Source of the DNA: Tillandsia leiboldiana
Lineage: Eukaryota; Streptophyta; Magnoliopsida; Poales; Bromeliaceae
Length of the DNA stretch: 64,000 bases
Direction: 5' to 3'
NCBI GenBank assembly: GCA_029204045.2
Contig: CM055061.1
Span: 45,160,977 to 45,224,976 of the forward strand
Positions 10,876 through 22,140 of the stretch are shown here, in pieces. Each line of letters opens with the position of its first letter. Position 1 is the first letter of the stretch. Below the pieces are notes generated by a model. That model had not been told where the DNA came from. It made no database searches and worked only from the letters and a program-made list of their open reading frames with translations. The position numbers were made by a program, and so were the translations under genes.

Positions 10876-13800
10876 TGTCACGCCCTGGGGTCGCACTGCG
10901 ACCCGGGCTCGCCAACAGATCCGCCATCTGTACGGAAACTGCCGCACAGACGAAGCGTCTACCCTGCAAGTCAGATCTAAGCTAAAAAAAAATATGTATC
11001 AGAGCTGAAACTAAAACCAAAAGCTATAGAATAAAAACTGAACATCTAGAATAGTAAAATCTCCACTAGTACACAAATCCTCAAGGTACATAGGCTCACA
11101 AGAAAAAAAACAAGTACTATCCTCACAAGTCTCTCAGAATGTCCAGTACAAAAGTGGAAACATAAATACACCGGGTACCTCTACCTCAGACTCTCAATGC
11201 TGGTAAGGAACTAATCGGCCGCGTCCTCACCTCGAACTGCTGTCTCCGCGCGAACCAAGCCGGAACAGCTGCCTCAAACCTGTCACCGCAGCGGGTGTGA
11301 GATCTACTGCAGAAGGCAGATCTCAGTGGGTACCGTCCCAATATCCACGGTATGCCCACTAAGTCTACTGGAGGCAAAACAGATAGGTATGCAGATAGAT
11401 AGGTAGATAGATAAATAATGGTAAGCTGAAAAGAAAACTACAGCTAGAAGGTCTCAATCATACGGCTCAAAATGAAGCTCTACCAATGATACGATATGCA
11501 TATACTAACACTGCTAATAATATGCCTCAAGTACTATGCTCAAAGGGAAACTCATCAATGAACATGCTATGCCATCACTCTCTCAATGTCACCCAATCTC
11601 AATGACTGCCTCATAGGGTCCAGTCAAGCCTGCGCCAAACCTACTGCCACCTCGTCCTCACTGGGACGGGACTTACGTAGGGCGTCCCACACGGACTATC
11701 AGAAGCGAACTCTAGTGTATCAACTAGTCGCATCATCGCAGCCTCGTCAGGCTCGGTATCATCACACACACCCGGGTGGTAGCTCGAGGGGAGCGACCCC
11801 ACCGAACTCAAGTATCGCATCTGTATCACTATCTCATAAGCGGCACATGCAGGCTACAGTCCACGATCAAATAGATCGGCAACTCGATGCTCGAAAGCGC
11901 AACTCTGTCGGAAAAGACTCCACGACTCAAACAGGAAAACCCAAACACTCTCACAACTATGTCGGAGAACCCTCAACGACTCAATCTGATAATGCACGAC
12001 CCATGGCTGAGTCGGGAAACCTCCACGACTCGATCTGCCAGAACCCCAAGATCCTCAAAGCTAAGTGGGAGAACCACCTCCACCACTAAATCAGAATACG
12101 ACCCATGATCTAGAGTAATCTCACTATCCCATAAGGAAGCTTCAACGTCAAATGACACTATAACTCATCTCAAACTCAAAAAGAGACCCCTCGGCCCCTA
12201 GGCACGAGGTCTAATGCACCCTGAATCTATGCTATATCCCTGGCAAACTTATAATTTAAAATCACTTTTGAAAATAATGTTTTTCCTTAAAACAGGCTTT
12301 ACTCAATTTTTAAAACGACCAGGGAGTAGCAAAAATGCCGACAGAACATGTAGTCTAGTGTCATAAGGTAACAGGAGTATACTAAAAATAATCTGGGGTT
12401 CGAAATAAGTTCCTAAAAAGGATCCAGGCAACTATCAGATTAAATACAGGAAAAACAACATAATAATTATGATCAAATTGCATTCAATAGCATTAAAGGG
12501 CATTCCATAAATTTTTGAGAAATTCCAACCCACCTGGAACGCTTTCCGTAGGCAATTGCAGAAGTCGGTGAAGTGCCGGAAACTCGAACTGACGAAACCT
12601 CGAAAATCGTGCCACGTGCGCGCACCTTGCCGCGAATCAGGAAAAAAAAAACCCCGGTAGCTCAAATAAAGTTCTTGAGTACTTCACAAAAATCTGCACA
12701 CGTTCCGGGTCGCTCCACAGCCAACTCACCTCACTCGGTCGCGCTCTAATAGTCACAAACACACCAAAAGCCTACAGCAGCTCCAAGTCCAACCACCACA
12801 TCAACAGCTCACAATAAAATCACCTATAGCTCCAAAGTATACTATTAATTCAGTCCATAGCCCAATTTCAGTTCACCTCATTACCAACAACACACTTTAA
12901 TAAAATCCCTACAGCACACCTTAATAAAATCCCAACAGCTCACTAATTAAAAACCCACAGCACACATTAAAGCTCCAAATAGTACACTTAAAACTCTCCC
13001 TGCTCACAAAAGGCCACAAAACTCTACACACAACAAGTCCAAATACACCCACACATCGACACAATTCACAATAACAATCTGCACACTAATCCATAAATGC
13101 CCACATAATACTATTCACTTAATTCCATCCCAGCATATTTAAAAGCTTCCAAAAGCACACACTAATTCCACCATTAAATTATTCACAAAGAAAAACTCCC
13201 AAAATTAAATACATACTCTCACAAATAACAAAAAATGTATGCTCCAATTACATAATTCTATTAGCACCCAGTAGGTCCACTCACACACATTAACATCTCA
13301 CAGCATCAACTGCATGCTTACTTAAACACCATTACACAATAGCTCCACAATCCCCTTAAAGCTCCAAGCATGCTAATAATTAAAAACATATATATATAAA
13401 CCCTTAATTCCACAATTACATGCTACATCCACAAAATATCAGTCCAACACAACCACTGCATGCTTATAAAAATAAAAGCTTACCTTCACGAACTAAAAAT
13501 TAAATCCACACACAAACACTAGCCTCATGATAATCCTCATCATCATCGCCATTTTAAACACCATAATCTTAAATAACATAACCATCAGCTGCACTACCAT
13601 CACCATCTGCACCTTGCCAAAAACCATCACAAATGGCGCCGTCCTTAAAGAGGCTCTTCGCGCGCGCGCGCTCCGCTCCGCTTGGCGCCGCGGCTCCTTG
13701 CGAGAAGTCCTCACCATCAAAGCTCCTCCAACCCTTCCCTTTCCTTTTTTTTTTTTTTTCTTCTTCTTCTCCTTTTCTCCCTTTCTCTCTTTCTTTCTTT

Positions 13801-14562
13801 CCTCCATTTCCACTCCATTCCTCTGCTAACAGGAGAAGAAGTGGTGGTGGTGGCGGCCTAATTAATTAGCTACGGCTAACTAAGGGGAGGAGGTGGGGGT
13901 GGTTGGGAGCATTTATTGCACCCAAATAAAAAATTCAACTCACACTTTAACCCAAATCACATTAATCCACTCCCTTATCCAATTAACATCCCTAATTCAT
14001 TCTTTTCTTTCAAACCTCCCAGACCAAAGCCCCCAACACCCACTAATTAATTAACAAAATTAATTAAATAATCCATAAAGCCCCTAATAACTCACTTTTT
14101 GCCTTCGGGGCCTCCGCCTCCGTCCGGAACCTCCCGAACTCCGCTGTAATCTGAAAATACACATGCCCACAGCTTTTTTTCTCCTCAAAAAGCTCAACCG
14201 TGGAGTCGGTGGGCTCAATCCAAAAAACCGGCTCCAAAAACTGCCAGTTCCAACTCACTTTTTGCCTTCGGGCTATCTGCATCCGTCCGGAACCTCCCGA
14301 ACTCAGCTGTAATCTGCAAATACACGTGTTCCCAGAGTTTTCCCAATTTCCTGCACACCACGATGGAGTCGAGGCATCCCCGAAGCCAGTCTTCTAACGG
14401 CGGACAATGCCCGGAAAACCCCGAATCGGCCTGGGGCTTCCGCGTTGATCCAAGTCGACCCGAACTCATCTGTAATCCAATATGGAACATGCCCGAGGCG
14501 ATTTAACCGCACCACGCCATCTCACGAGGTCGGTGCGCTATCCGAAATCCCGGTACTCTACA
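10876..14562 (-). repeat. A 5' LTR (right copy)
   Basis: 3,687 bp, nearly identical to 3886-7570. Single-base differences seen include c/t near 10886, a/t near 11472 and t/c near 14458, plus a longer GCGC run near 13665. The terminal hairpins are repeated at 10888-10950. Confidence 0.9.
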
Positions 14563-14567
14563 GAAGT
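14563..14567. other. Target-site duplication of A, right copy (GAAGT)
   Basis: Matches 3881-3885. The E1 LTR continues immediately after it with 'accatctaagtattcat', which is contiguous in the E2 and E3 LTR copies. Confidence 0.95.
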
Positions 14568-14795
14568 ACCATCTAAGTATTCATTAATTTGATTCTACTC
14601 AAATTCTGAGTATGAAAACCTAGAATCAAATTAATTAATATAGATGAAGAAACATACAATTAATATAGTTATTTCCTTTCTTCTCTATATGTGGATTAAT
14701 AAGTTTATCTCCGTTAATTTTTCTCATTCATTTCCCAGAGATAAAACTTATTTTGGATTCTGTTGGATTCACCCTAAAAAATGAATCGTAGGTTT

Positions 14796-14803
14796 TATTT
14801 ATA
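14796..14803 (-). promoter_or_regulatory. TATA box of E1 LTR
   Basis: TATAAATA on the minus strand, at the same LTR position as 43300-43307 (E3) and 40457-40464 (E2). Transcription would start some 30 bases downstream, putting the hairpin array in the leader. Confidence 0.6.
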
Positions 14804-14861
14804 GGTTAGAAACCATTGGAAGAGGATAAGAATAAAAAACTAACCTTATCTGGTTCAGGAC

Positions 14862-15070
14862 GACGGTCCGGACTGGAATACTGCGGTCCGGACTGTCGTA
14901 GCTAAACAGACTATTTCCAGAAAAACACATGTTCGGGGTCCGGACTGTTCATGCAGTTTCTGCAAAATCCACGTTCGGGGTCCGGACTGAACCGATGTGT
15001 TCCGGACTGGATTTGCGCATGAACTACCCTATGTTCGGGGTCCGGACTGTAGTTACCTGTTCCGGATCCT
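14862..15070 (-). promoter_or_regulatory. Cluster of palindromic GTCCGGAC boxes in E1 U3
   Basis: Five GTCCGGAC palindromes plus TTCCGGAC and TTCCGGAT variants within about 210 bases upstream of the TATA box, most in the context TTCGGGGTCCGGACTG. Equivalent clusters lie at 40530-40750 (E2) and 43015-43245 (E3), which suggests an enhancer built from a repeated factor site. Confidence 0.6.
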
Positions 15071-15285
15071 GAACATATAACATGTCCAGTTTTTGATTTT
15101 TATGCGATTAAAAATCCATCCAAGTGTTTCTACACTATAAGAAGTATTCGGATCACCAAAATTATTTAGTTAAACGTACCTGATCCTTTTGAATTCTTCT
15201 TACTTGAGATTGAGGTATATGATCCAAACTTCTTCATCTTCAATCTTCAAGACTTAACCATTTTCACGAAATACGCCAAAACACA

Positions 15286-15697
15286 ATTCCTTAACAGGTA
15301 TTATCCGAATAGTGTCGCTATGTAGACCATCCTTGTGAAGGCGAGCCGTGTGGGGTTCGTCTTTCCTAACAAAAAAAGGGAAAGCGCTTAGCCATGTCGC
15401 GTAATCCGTTGTTGGAGTAGCCGATTCTCCACTGTTGCCGGAACCGTCGTATCCTCTTCTGCACCATCGGTTGAAGAGCGGTTTCGGACTATTAACCGTG
15501 CATACAAAGAAACCAAGTTACTCCTAGACTTAATTGGTCTAGCCCCTTGACCTACGAACACTGGGACTCTATCCCTTTTTCCCCGCGCTCACGCTCGTAC
15601 ATTACACACCTACAACTTGGTTATCGAATTGGTTAGTTACTTGTGGTATCACACTCTGTGGATGTTGGTCACCGATCACCATGGTTAAAGTCGTTTT
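15286..15697 (-). other. Leader of B1, non-coding
   Basis: Collinear with B2 52718-53110 but with many substitutions. It holds no recognisable protein; gag would have followed to the left. Confidence 0.6.
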
Positions 15698-15708
15698 CTC
15701 TGATACCA
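15698..15708 (-). other. Primer-binding site of B1
   Basis: TGGTATCAGAG on the minus strand, seven bases from the LTR end; the same relation as at 52707 in B2. Confidence 0.8.
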
Positions 15709-15715
15709 TATAATC

Positions 15716-18700
15716 TGTCACGCCCCGGAGGTTCTAAAAGAGTGGAAAACGTATCCATTTTATTTTTCTTAAATGAACCTCGCCTCCGGTTCGCACCAGA
15801 CCCGCCACATATACAAATTTACTTCCCAAACGGGCGGAGCCTCCTTTGTATATGCACAGCGTTCCGAATACGACAAACACTTTAACCATGCAAACAATGA
15901 GCGACTATGAGGAGAGACTATACTTAACCATACAGTCACATTTATCTTATTGAAACTACACCATAAACCCATAGGTTTGAAAATCGGTGCCCACTCGACA
16001 CCCAGTTTTTTCAAAATGTTTTCGCAAACTCTTTGAGCGGCCATTAACTTGAAAGGATAAATCCACGGGTTTTAAAATCGGTGCCCACACGGCACCTGCT
16101 TTGAAAAAACTTTTGAAACCAGGTTTGCATTTGAAAACAAGCCGCAATTACACATCCTAACATTCACAGATAAGAGAAGATAATTCTACACGGATTCCTC
16201 ATTCCAACATCCACAAGTAACCAAGCACAAGTAATCGCATCTAGACTAACCAAGCACAATAAAAGATAACCATAACTGTACAGTTTAATAGCCTCAAGGG
16301 CTAGGGTCCTCTAACCGTTGCCTCACCGTCGTCCCGGTTCCCACCCCTGCTCGGACCTGTCACACTGTGGGTAGTCAGTGACTGATAAAGTAGATATAAA
16401 CAGTAAATGCAATAATTGAAAGACAAACCGATACACCGGAGCATTTACTTCCCCCTCATGTACCGCTAAATCCCTGTCACAAAACAAGCTGGGCACCAAT
16501 CCCAGAATACCGTAACATGCTGGGCTCCAACCCCAGAATACCGTACTCATCTTCTTGGTGCCTCTAACCTCTCCACTGCCCAAGTGCAGTCGCCTCTCCT
16601 TGAGGGGTCCCCACTAACCTCTCCTTGTGGGGTACACGGGTAATCCTTACCATCTTTCCGGAAAAATACACCCTGTGCGGTGGCCGAGCCGCCGGTGTGC
16701 GTGTAAGCAATATGAGTGTAAGAGCAGTGTTGCGACCTCAGCCGCTTTAGACAGAACAGTATAACGATCTTGCGACCGCAGCCGCTTTGATTAACATAAT
16801 AAAAGGGATTCACATACTATGGGGTTAGTCACTTTTACCAAAACTATCTACTTTATCAAACGAAATACTCGGGAACGACCCTGCACCGAAATTAATCAAA
16901 AGTACCCACCTGAATGAAGATAAACGATCGCGCCCATGTCCCTCCTAGGCAAATCTGAACTTCACGCGGCCTAATAAAATAACCAAAAACACATTTTAAC
17001 ACTTTTAACCTAAATAGGCAAAACAGTGGTCCCGACCACTGTAACAATAGACCGACAAAAAACCAAAATCACTGTGCCAAGCGGACCGTGTCGTCCAACA
17101 AAAACCATCGAACCAAAAACTGTCCTGAAGAACTACATCGTTGTTAAAAATATCGTCGTGGTAAAAAACACTCAAAAACGGGACGAAACGGGCCGAAAAC
17201 GGAGCTACCGGACTCTTCCGTTGGGGACTGGAGTACGGAGCCGGGCAAGGACCGAGTCTGCGGCCAAGGGTAGCGGCGGCCGCAGACCAGGCGCGCACTG
17301 TGCGGTAGACCGCAGCGCTTTGGGCCGGGCCGCACACGGCAAGAAGCGCGCGCCGGGTTCACCTGTTCCCGGCCGCGGCGGCAGCACCGGGTGCACGCCC
17401 AGGTGTGCACCGCGCTTGCAGGCTGGGCTGGCGCACGCGCCCGTGCGCCGGGTCTGCGCCCCCAGGCCGCGGAGCCTTACACCGGGTGCACGCCCCGAGT
17501 GTGGACCGCGCCTACTGGTTGGCGCACGCTCCCGTGCGCCCGGTCTGCGCCTCCAGGCAGCGGAGCCGTGCGCCAGGTGCACGACCCGCCGGTGGACCGC
17601 GGGCCTGGGGAGGCCGTACGGGTGAACAGTAACTCCCCCGTTTGTGTTTTCTTCTCCGTTTTCGTCCCCGCGCGGCTCCGGCGACGACCCCGCGAACATG
17701 GTAACGGCGGCGGCGGCCTCCCGTTTAACAATGGCGGCGGCGGCCTTTCGTTAACTCCCCCATGCTCCGACGGACACCAAAATAACTCAAACAAAAACTC
17801 CGTATTGCTCCAACGATAAAACCATTGATCGGAGGCCAAACAAAAACATCGATCGGTAACCCCATCAAACCTCCGATCAAGCCGATTAAAAACCATCGGT
17901 TAAACTCGGTCAAAACACGAACAATCACCGATCAAAATAATCAAAAACTCATGATCAATTCACCGATTAAACCGACCTCGAAAGAACACGGTAAAACCTA
18001 TGATTCACCCGACGATGGAGAGAAATAACGATTCCTAACCTTTTTCCGATGGAGGAGGCAACGCGATCCCGATCTCCGTTCTTCGCGGTGGTGAGAATCC
18101 GGATCCGCCCTTCGTTGGCGGTGATGTATCGTTCTCCGGTCTCCGGCACGTCAATCGGGGCGATCGACTCCCTCCGCTTTCTTCTTCTTTCCTTCTTTTC
18201 TCCTCCGGTTAGGGTTCCCTTTTCTTTTCTCTTTTCTCCTTTCTCTCTTTTCAAGCTAGGGTTTCGTTTGGTTTTCGGCACGCACAAAAGGGAAGGGTTT
18301 GAGAAGGCGATCTTTTACGACTAGGGTTTCCTTTCGGTATACGGGGAATAAATAAATCTTGTTATTAATTTATTTCTTTTATTTTCCCTCTTCGTATGTA
18401 CGTACCGTCAAAATCCACATCGGATATTTTTGAACTCTAATTAATTAATTCTTTAATTAATTAATTCCTCACAGATAATCCTTCGGGATAATTCTTTAAA
18501 GATAATTCTTTAAAGATAATCCCTTATTTTCTCGGAAAGCGTGCAAAATCACTTACACGGATTCTGATGCACCCCATAGCTATTGCGATCCTTTTCACCC
18601 CTTTCTGGGGGTTCCGTAAGTCGGAATCCGGATCCGATCGCACCGCCGTTCTCCGTTTTCCGAGCTCTATCGCAGAAAAATACCCGCACCTCAAAATTAT

Positions 18701-18789
18701 CCACTTAAGTAAACCCGTTTCATCAATTACTTCAAACAAAATCTTTATTAGCAGGAGGGTAAGACGTTATAAAAATCTGTTATATTACA
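15716..18789 (-). repeat. B1 5' LTR
   Basis: 3,074 bp. On the minus strand it starts TGTAATATAACAG and ends CCTCCGGGGCGTGACA, collinear at both ends with the B2 LTR (49617-52699). The middle differs: here a GC-rich patch with imperfect repeats of about 92-95 bp lies at about 17386-17610, where B2 has another GC minisatellite. Near the 3' end arms 15808-15817 and 15845-15854 form a 10-bp stem. Confidence 0.85.
17386..17610. repeat. GC-rich minisatellite in B1 LTR
   Basis: About 2.4 units of a 92-95 bp repeat, each starting CGGGTGCACG or a variant and including 'cgcacgc.cccgtgcgcc'. The lack of AT makes long spurious open frames in several phases. Confidence 0.6.
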
Positions 18790-19656
18790 CCTGCATGAGC
18801 CACTACTCGATAGCGAGTTAGTCCGTTTGGACACCCTACGTAATTCCTGTCCGGCAGCGGGAGGTGGTTGTAGGTGGGGCGCAGGTTTGACTGGACCAGA
18901 TGTGGCAGTCAGCTCGATTGGGTCGATTGTGCACTTCATGTGCTAGTGGTTGCATACCATTCTTTGATTCTCCCCTCTTGAGCATTTAGATGGAGGCGTA
19001 GTAGTTGTTGAGTGTCATTAGCGTTCTTGTTCCGTTCTCACGGCTTTGGTTATTTTATGTCTCTTTAGGACTTAGTGGGCAGACCGTCGGGTCTGGCGGT
19101 GGTACCCACTGAGAACTCCCTTTTTGGTGTAGTTCTCACACCCTTTGGGAGTTTTCCCCCTCCTTTTTCCTTCCTCTCCTTTGTTTTGCAGAGTCTTATC
19201 GGGTGCTGCCGATTCTGCGGTTGTTGGTCGAGGCGAGGGAGTCGCGTGCTAGATCCCTACCGTCGTTGGAGAGTAGCGGTACCCCCTTCAAAGGAGACCT
19301 GCAGTAGATTGGCTATTTTGTTTTTCCTCTTTTTAGAGACTCATGCAGTGAGGATATGATATGTATTGAGAGCCTGTACACTGATGTATTTATTGGAGAT
19401 ATCACCCTGTTGAGTTTTGAGCTTTGTATATAAGGATATTGTATGATTATCATCTTTGGGAGATGGACATTGTTGTATTATTTCCAGTTGTTCAGTGGTT
19501 TATTTTAGTTATACAACAGATTTTTATTTATACCTCTGATATCTGTTAGCTGTAGTACTTTTCTTGCAGGTAGGACGCTTCGCCTATGCGGGGTTTGGCA
19601 TAGGTGGCGGATCTGTTGGCGAGCCCGGGTCGCAGTTTCGACCCCGGGGCGTGACA
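18790..19656 (+). repeat. C1 5' LTR, 3' part
   Basis: Collinear with 25268-26109, ending ACCCCGGGGCGTGACA. It includes the terminal hairpin pair: arms 19581-19589 and 19598-19606, and 19627-19632 with 19639-19644, the latter extendable by GCCC/GGGC across one bulge. Confidence 0.85.
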
Positions 19657-19664
19657 GATTAGGT

Positions 19665-19715
19665 TGGTATCAGAGCCTAGGTTGTAGGTCATGGTGGACT
19701 TACAAACCCTAGGCT
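19665..19715 (+). other. Primer-binding site and PBS stem of C1
   Basis: TGGTATCAGAGCC at 19665-19677. AGCCTAGG (19674-19681) pairs perfectly with CCTAGGCT (19708-19715), so part of the PBS lies in a stem. Confidence 0.8.
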
Positions 19716-19834
19716 TATGGTTTGACCCTTGGTTGACTTCGTGAGAGTCGTGATTTATAGCGAGAGTCCTGATTGAGTTTTATACCTCTCGCAAGGGACG
19801 GGGAGAGTGATTGGCATGTTTATTCTCCTAAGTG

Positions 19835-19860
19835 ATTATGTTGGCTGCAGACAACATAAT
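19835..19860 (+). promoter_or_regulatory. Leader hairpin with palindromic CTGCAG loop (C1)
   Basis: Perfect 9-bp stem (19835-19843 with 19852-19860) and loop GCTGCAGA, identical to those of A and C2. A conserved block, 'gactttcgctggattgggtcg' in meaning (positions about 19886-19906), follows as it does in A, C2 and D. Confidence 0.7.
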
Positions 19861-19949
19861 GCTGCAGAACGGGTGACATGCTCTAGACTTTCGCTGGATT
19901 GGGTCGAGTGGCTTTTGTGTGCTGATTTGCACTTTCGTCGTGGCGAGCT

Positions 19950-20720
19950 GTGTCTCCCCGACGCTGGGTTTTGACCCGTGTGCTTCCTGTCATAGCAGTT
20001 GAGCTTGAGCAGTTGGTTTTGGGCCGGATACCGGGGTTGAGGTCAGAGAGTTTCGGACCCAGATGACAGGATCGTCTGAGGCCTATCAGCGGCAGAGTGA
20101 GCGAGCAGCTGGTTTTAGTGACACAGTTGTCGGAGCAGCGGGCAGCTCGACAGTGCTTCCTTCTGAGACCACCCGGTTGCAGTATCCTCTGGGGCGGAAA
20201 TTTCGGTGGCACCGATGGAGTGAGTAGCCCCCTCCGTGCCAATATTTAGTGTCGAGGCACCGAGGCAGGGTGGATAGTTGACAGCAGAGGAGCTGTGGGA
20301 CATGATCGATCTATTGAGCCAGATTTGGCAGATGAACCACCCCGACTCGTAAGATTGAGTTTGGAGCCTTTGGAGGCAGAGTCGTGGTTGGTGGTGATGG
20401 AGTGATCAAATGAGAGCCTCCCTGTGCTAGAAAGTTTATGCAGTTGTTGAACTGCACGCTCCAGGTTCCGAGGGACGAGGCGCATAGGATATGTGTGTCT
20501 GGGAGTGGGTTGCGCCAGGATACCTTTCAGTTTAGTTGGTCCCTCCATTGTGAATTATTGACGCCTCGATGGTGTAGGCGTTGTGTATGGAGCTTGGCAC
20601 TGCAGTTCCTTTGGATAGGGATCTGCCGCCAGAGGTGAGTTCTGGATATTGGCGCTTGGCGCCGGGTGATGTAAGACAGATCGGCCGGCGGAGGCATTTC
20701 TGATTTCTTTTTCGAGGGTA
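19950..20720 (+). pseudogene. Gypsy gag remnant (C1)
   Basis: Aligned by eye with D gag. The start has 'ctccccgacgctgg' like the D start codon region. About 20436-20480 reads MQLLNCTLQVPRDEAHRIC, matching D gag MQLLNCLPFVARDGPHQVE. Stops and frameshifts break all frames, and no zinc knuckle can be read. Confidence 0.6.
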
Positions 20721-20989
20721 GTGGATTTCTGAGATGCCAGCGATCGGGTGGACCCCGATGGCAGCATTAGCATCTATATCAGAGTGGCGCAGCGGTAGTG
20801 TGGATTTGTTATCTGCGGAGGACCTTATTCGTCGCCTTAGTGTGAGCAGAGACAGAGGTCGTGCTCCCTTTGTGTTTGGTCTAGAATTTCCTTGCAGATT
20901 GAGCGACAACCGCCGGCATCGAATGGATGAGTCGTGCCACCCGGTTGGAAGGCGCCACGGTAGTGGATTGAGTTGTAGCAGGTGTGATT

Positions 20990-21250
20990 TCATCACAACA
21001 GCCGGAGTTAGAGCATGTTGCATTCCTGCATGGACTAGAGGCAGAATTGTTACCACGTGCACTAGAGGTACAGGTTTCTGTTGTTGTTGTGCATGTGGAG
21101 GAGGCTTTTGGATCATGTCCAGTGCAGCTGAGACTGCGAGTTACCGGCAGATTTATTGGTAATTGTGGCAGTTCGGTATTTTGACCATGTGCTTGAGATT
21201 GATTGGCACAGTGCCGCAGGATGTTTGATTACAGAAAGAGAGGACTTTGA
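20990..21250 (+). pseudogene. Probable aspartic protease remnant (C1)
   Basis: The frame reads FLHGLEAELLPRALEVQVSV and then CPVQLRLRV, resembling the segment after the active site of chromovirus proteases. C2 has the same at 31905-32140. The catalytic Asp-Ser/Thr-Gly cannot be seen. The assignment rests on order and partial similarity. Confidence 0.4.
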
Positions 21251-21327
21251 CCTTCTGCAAGGTAGACGAGAGGAGGCTTGGTGGTTGAGTTTGTTAGAGC
21301 ACACTGGTTTTACCGACAGGGTGAGAG

Positions 21328-22140
21328 GTGGTTGCGGCGGCACCGGGACTTAAGGATATCTCGGTTGCCCACGAGATCCCGGGTGTGATTTCACCTGAGC
21401 TGTTGATGATGCCGCCGGTTAGGGAGATAGAGATTGCGTTTGACGTGGTTCGGGGAACCGCGCCACCCTCGACAGCACCTCATTGGATATCGCCTGTAGA
21501 GCTGAGAGAGCTGATGGCGCAGTTGCAGGATCTGATGGATCGAGGGGTCTGTTTGACCTAGTGCCACGCTGTTGGTACACGGTGGTGATGCCACGTCGTT
21601 GATACACGACTGTGAGGGTCCTTTTATTATTCGAGTGTAGACAGGTCCGGGTGGTATCTAGGACCTTTTGATGGAATTATCCTCCGGCAGTTGTCTGGTT
21701 ATGATGTGTATACCTATTTGGAATAATACAGCTGAGTATTTTACCAAGACGGCGTTCAGGACACGGTAGGGCATTATGAGCTCACAGCGAGGCCAATTGG
21801 ATTGATTAATGCCCTGCCACTCTTATGGTTTGAGGAATTATGCTCCAGCTGTACTTGTTTGGATGGGTAGCAGGATTCTCCGGGGATATTTTGATTTACT
21901 CCCAGAGCGACTTGGAGCACGAGGAGCACTTGTGGATGTGCTACATGCCTGTGTGGATGAAGCGGTATGCCAAGTGATTGGGATACAAGTTGTAGCTTCA
22001 GAAGCGTACTTCCTGGGGTCACATTGTTTTAGCCGTTGGGGGCGCCTGTAGAAACCCGGCCAAAAGTGGATGCCATTCGAGATTGGTCGAGATCAATATT
22101 TATGGTTAAGGTAAGGAGCTTCCTGGACTTGGCAGTGCCA
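21328..22140 (+). pseudogene. Gypsy reverse transcriptase remnant (C1)
   Basis: 21370-21560 reads PPVREIEIAFDVVRGTAPPSTAP then ELRELMAQLQDLMDRG, the RT N-terminal segment. About 21690-21790 carries QLSGYDVYTY and a GHYELTARPIGLINALP-like string in another frame, matching the region before the catalytic loop. About 22060-22130 resembles the KVDAIRDW and VRSFLDLA blocks that follow it. The central palm with the Asp pair is not readable. Confidence 0.6.

Larger units (their letters stand above)
3886..14562 (-). mobile_element. Complete Gypsy element A with 3.7-kb LTRs and a decayed interior; non-autonomous
   Basis: The element is 10,677 bp. It has two LTRs (3886-7570 and 10876-14562), a perfect GAAGT duplication, a PBS, a polypurine tract, and a 3,305-bp interior. 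Minus-strand gag and reverse-transcriptase remnants are recognisable but full of frameshifts; no integrase is seen. By eye the LTRs differ at about twenty positions plus small microsatellite length changes, roughly 0.5%, so the insertion is young. Young LTRs around a dead interior imply mobilisation by proteins from another element. Confidence 0.9.
320..15285 (-). mobile_element. Copia element E1, SIRE/Maximus-like; 5' part only, interrupted by G and A
   Basis: On the minus strand the order is 5' LTR (15285 down to 3329, split by A), PBS, gag with two zinc-knuckle regions, protease, and integrase up to 320, where G truncates it. Reverse transcriptase and the 3' LTR lie outside the window or are lost. 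Protease before integrase with the integrase upstream of RT is Copia order. The gag type and additional CCHC knuckle suggest the SIRE/Maximus lineage. Several frameshifts and stops show it is dead. Its right end at 15285 abuts the leader of B1, so it inserted there. Confidence 0.85.
14568..15285 (-). repeat. E1 5' LTR, proximal (U3) half
   Basis: On the minus strand this starts TGTGTTTTGGCGTATTTCG at 15285, corresponding to LTR starts at 42709 and (reverse) 41052. It holds the U3 GTCCGGAC cluster and the TATA box. With 3329-3885 it makes an LTR of about 1,275 bp. Confidence 0.85.
15286..18789 (-). mobile_element. Gypsy element B1: 5' LTR and start of leader; rest removed by E1 insertion
   Basis: The 5' LTR (18789 down to 15716) is followed on the minus strand by a PBS and about 400 bases of leader that match the B2 leader (52700-53110), for example the 'gacgaaccccacacggctcgcc' block. 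E1 begins at 15285. B1 itself interrupts the C1 5' LTR at 18789/18790. Confidence 0.85.

Noticed and set aside
13493..13813. Lys/Glu-rich 106-codon minus-strand frame in the A LTR
   Set aside because: Produced by the GA-rich microsatellite; the other LTR copy has a different frame because of a GCGC length change.
20532..21116. 194-codon minus-strand frame inside C1
   Set aside because: Antisense shadow of gag/protease remnants; composition and position give no support for a gene.
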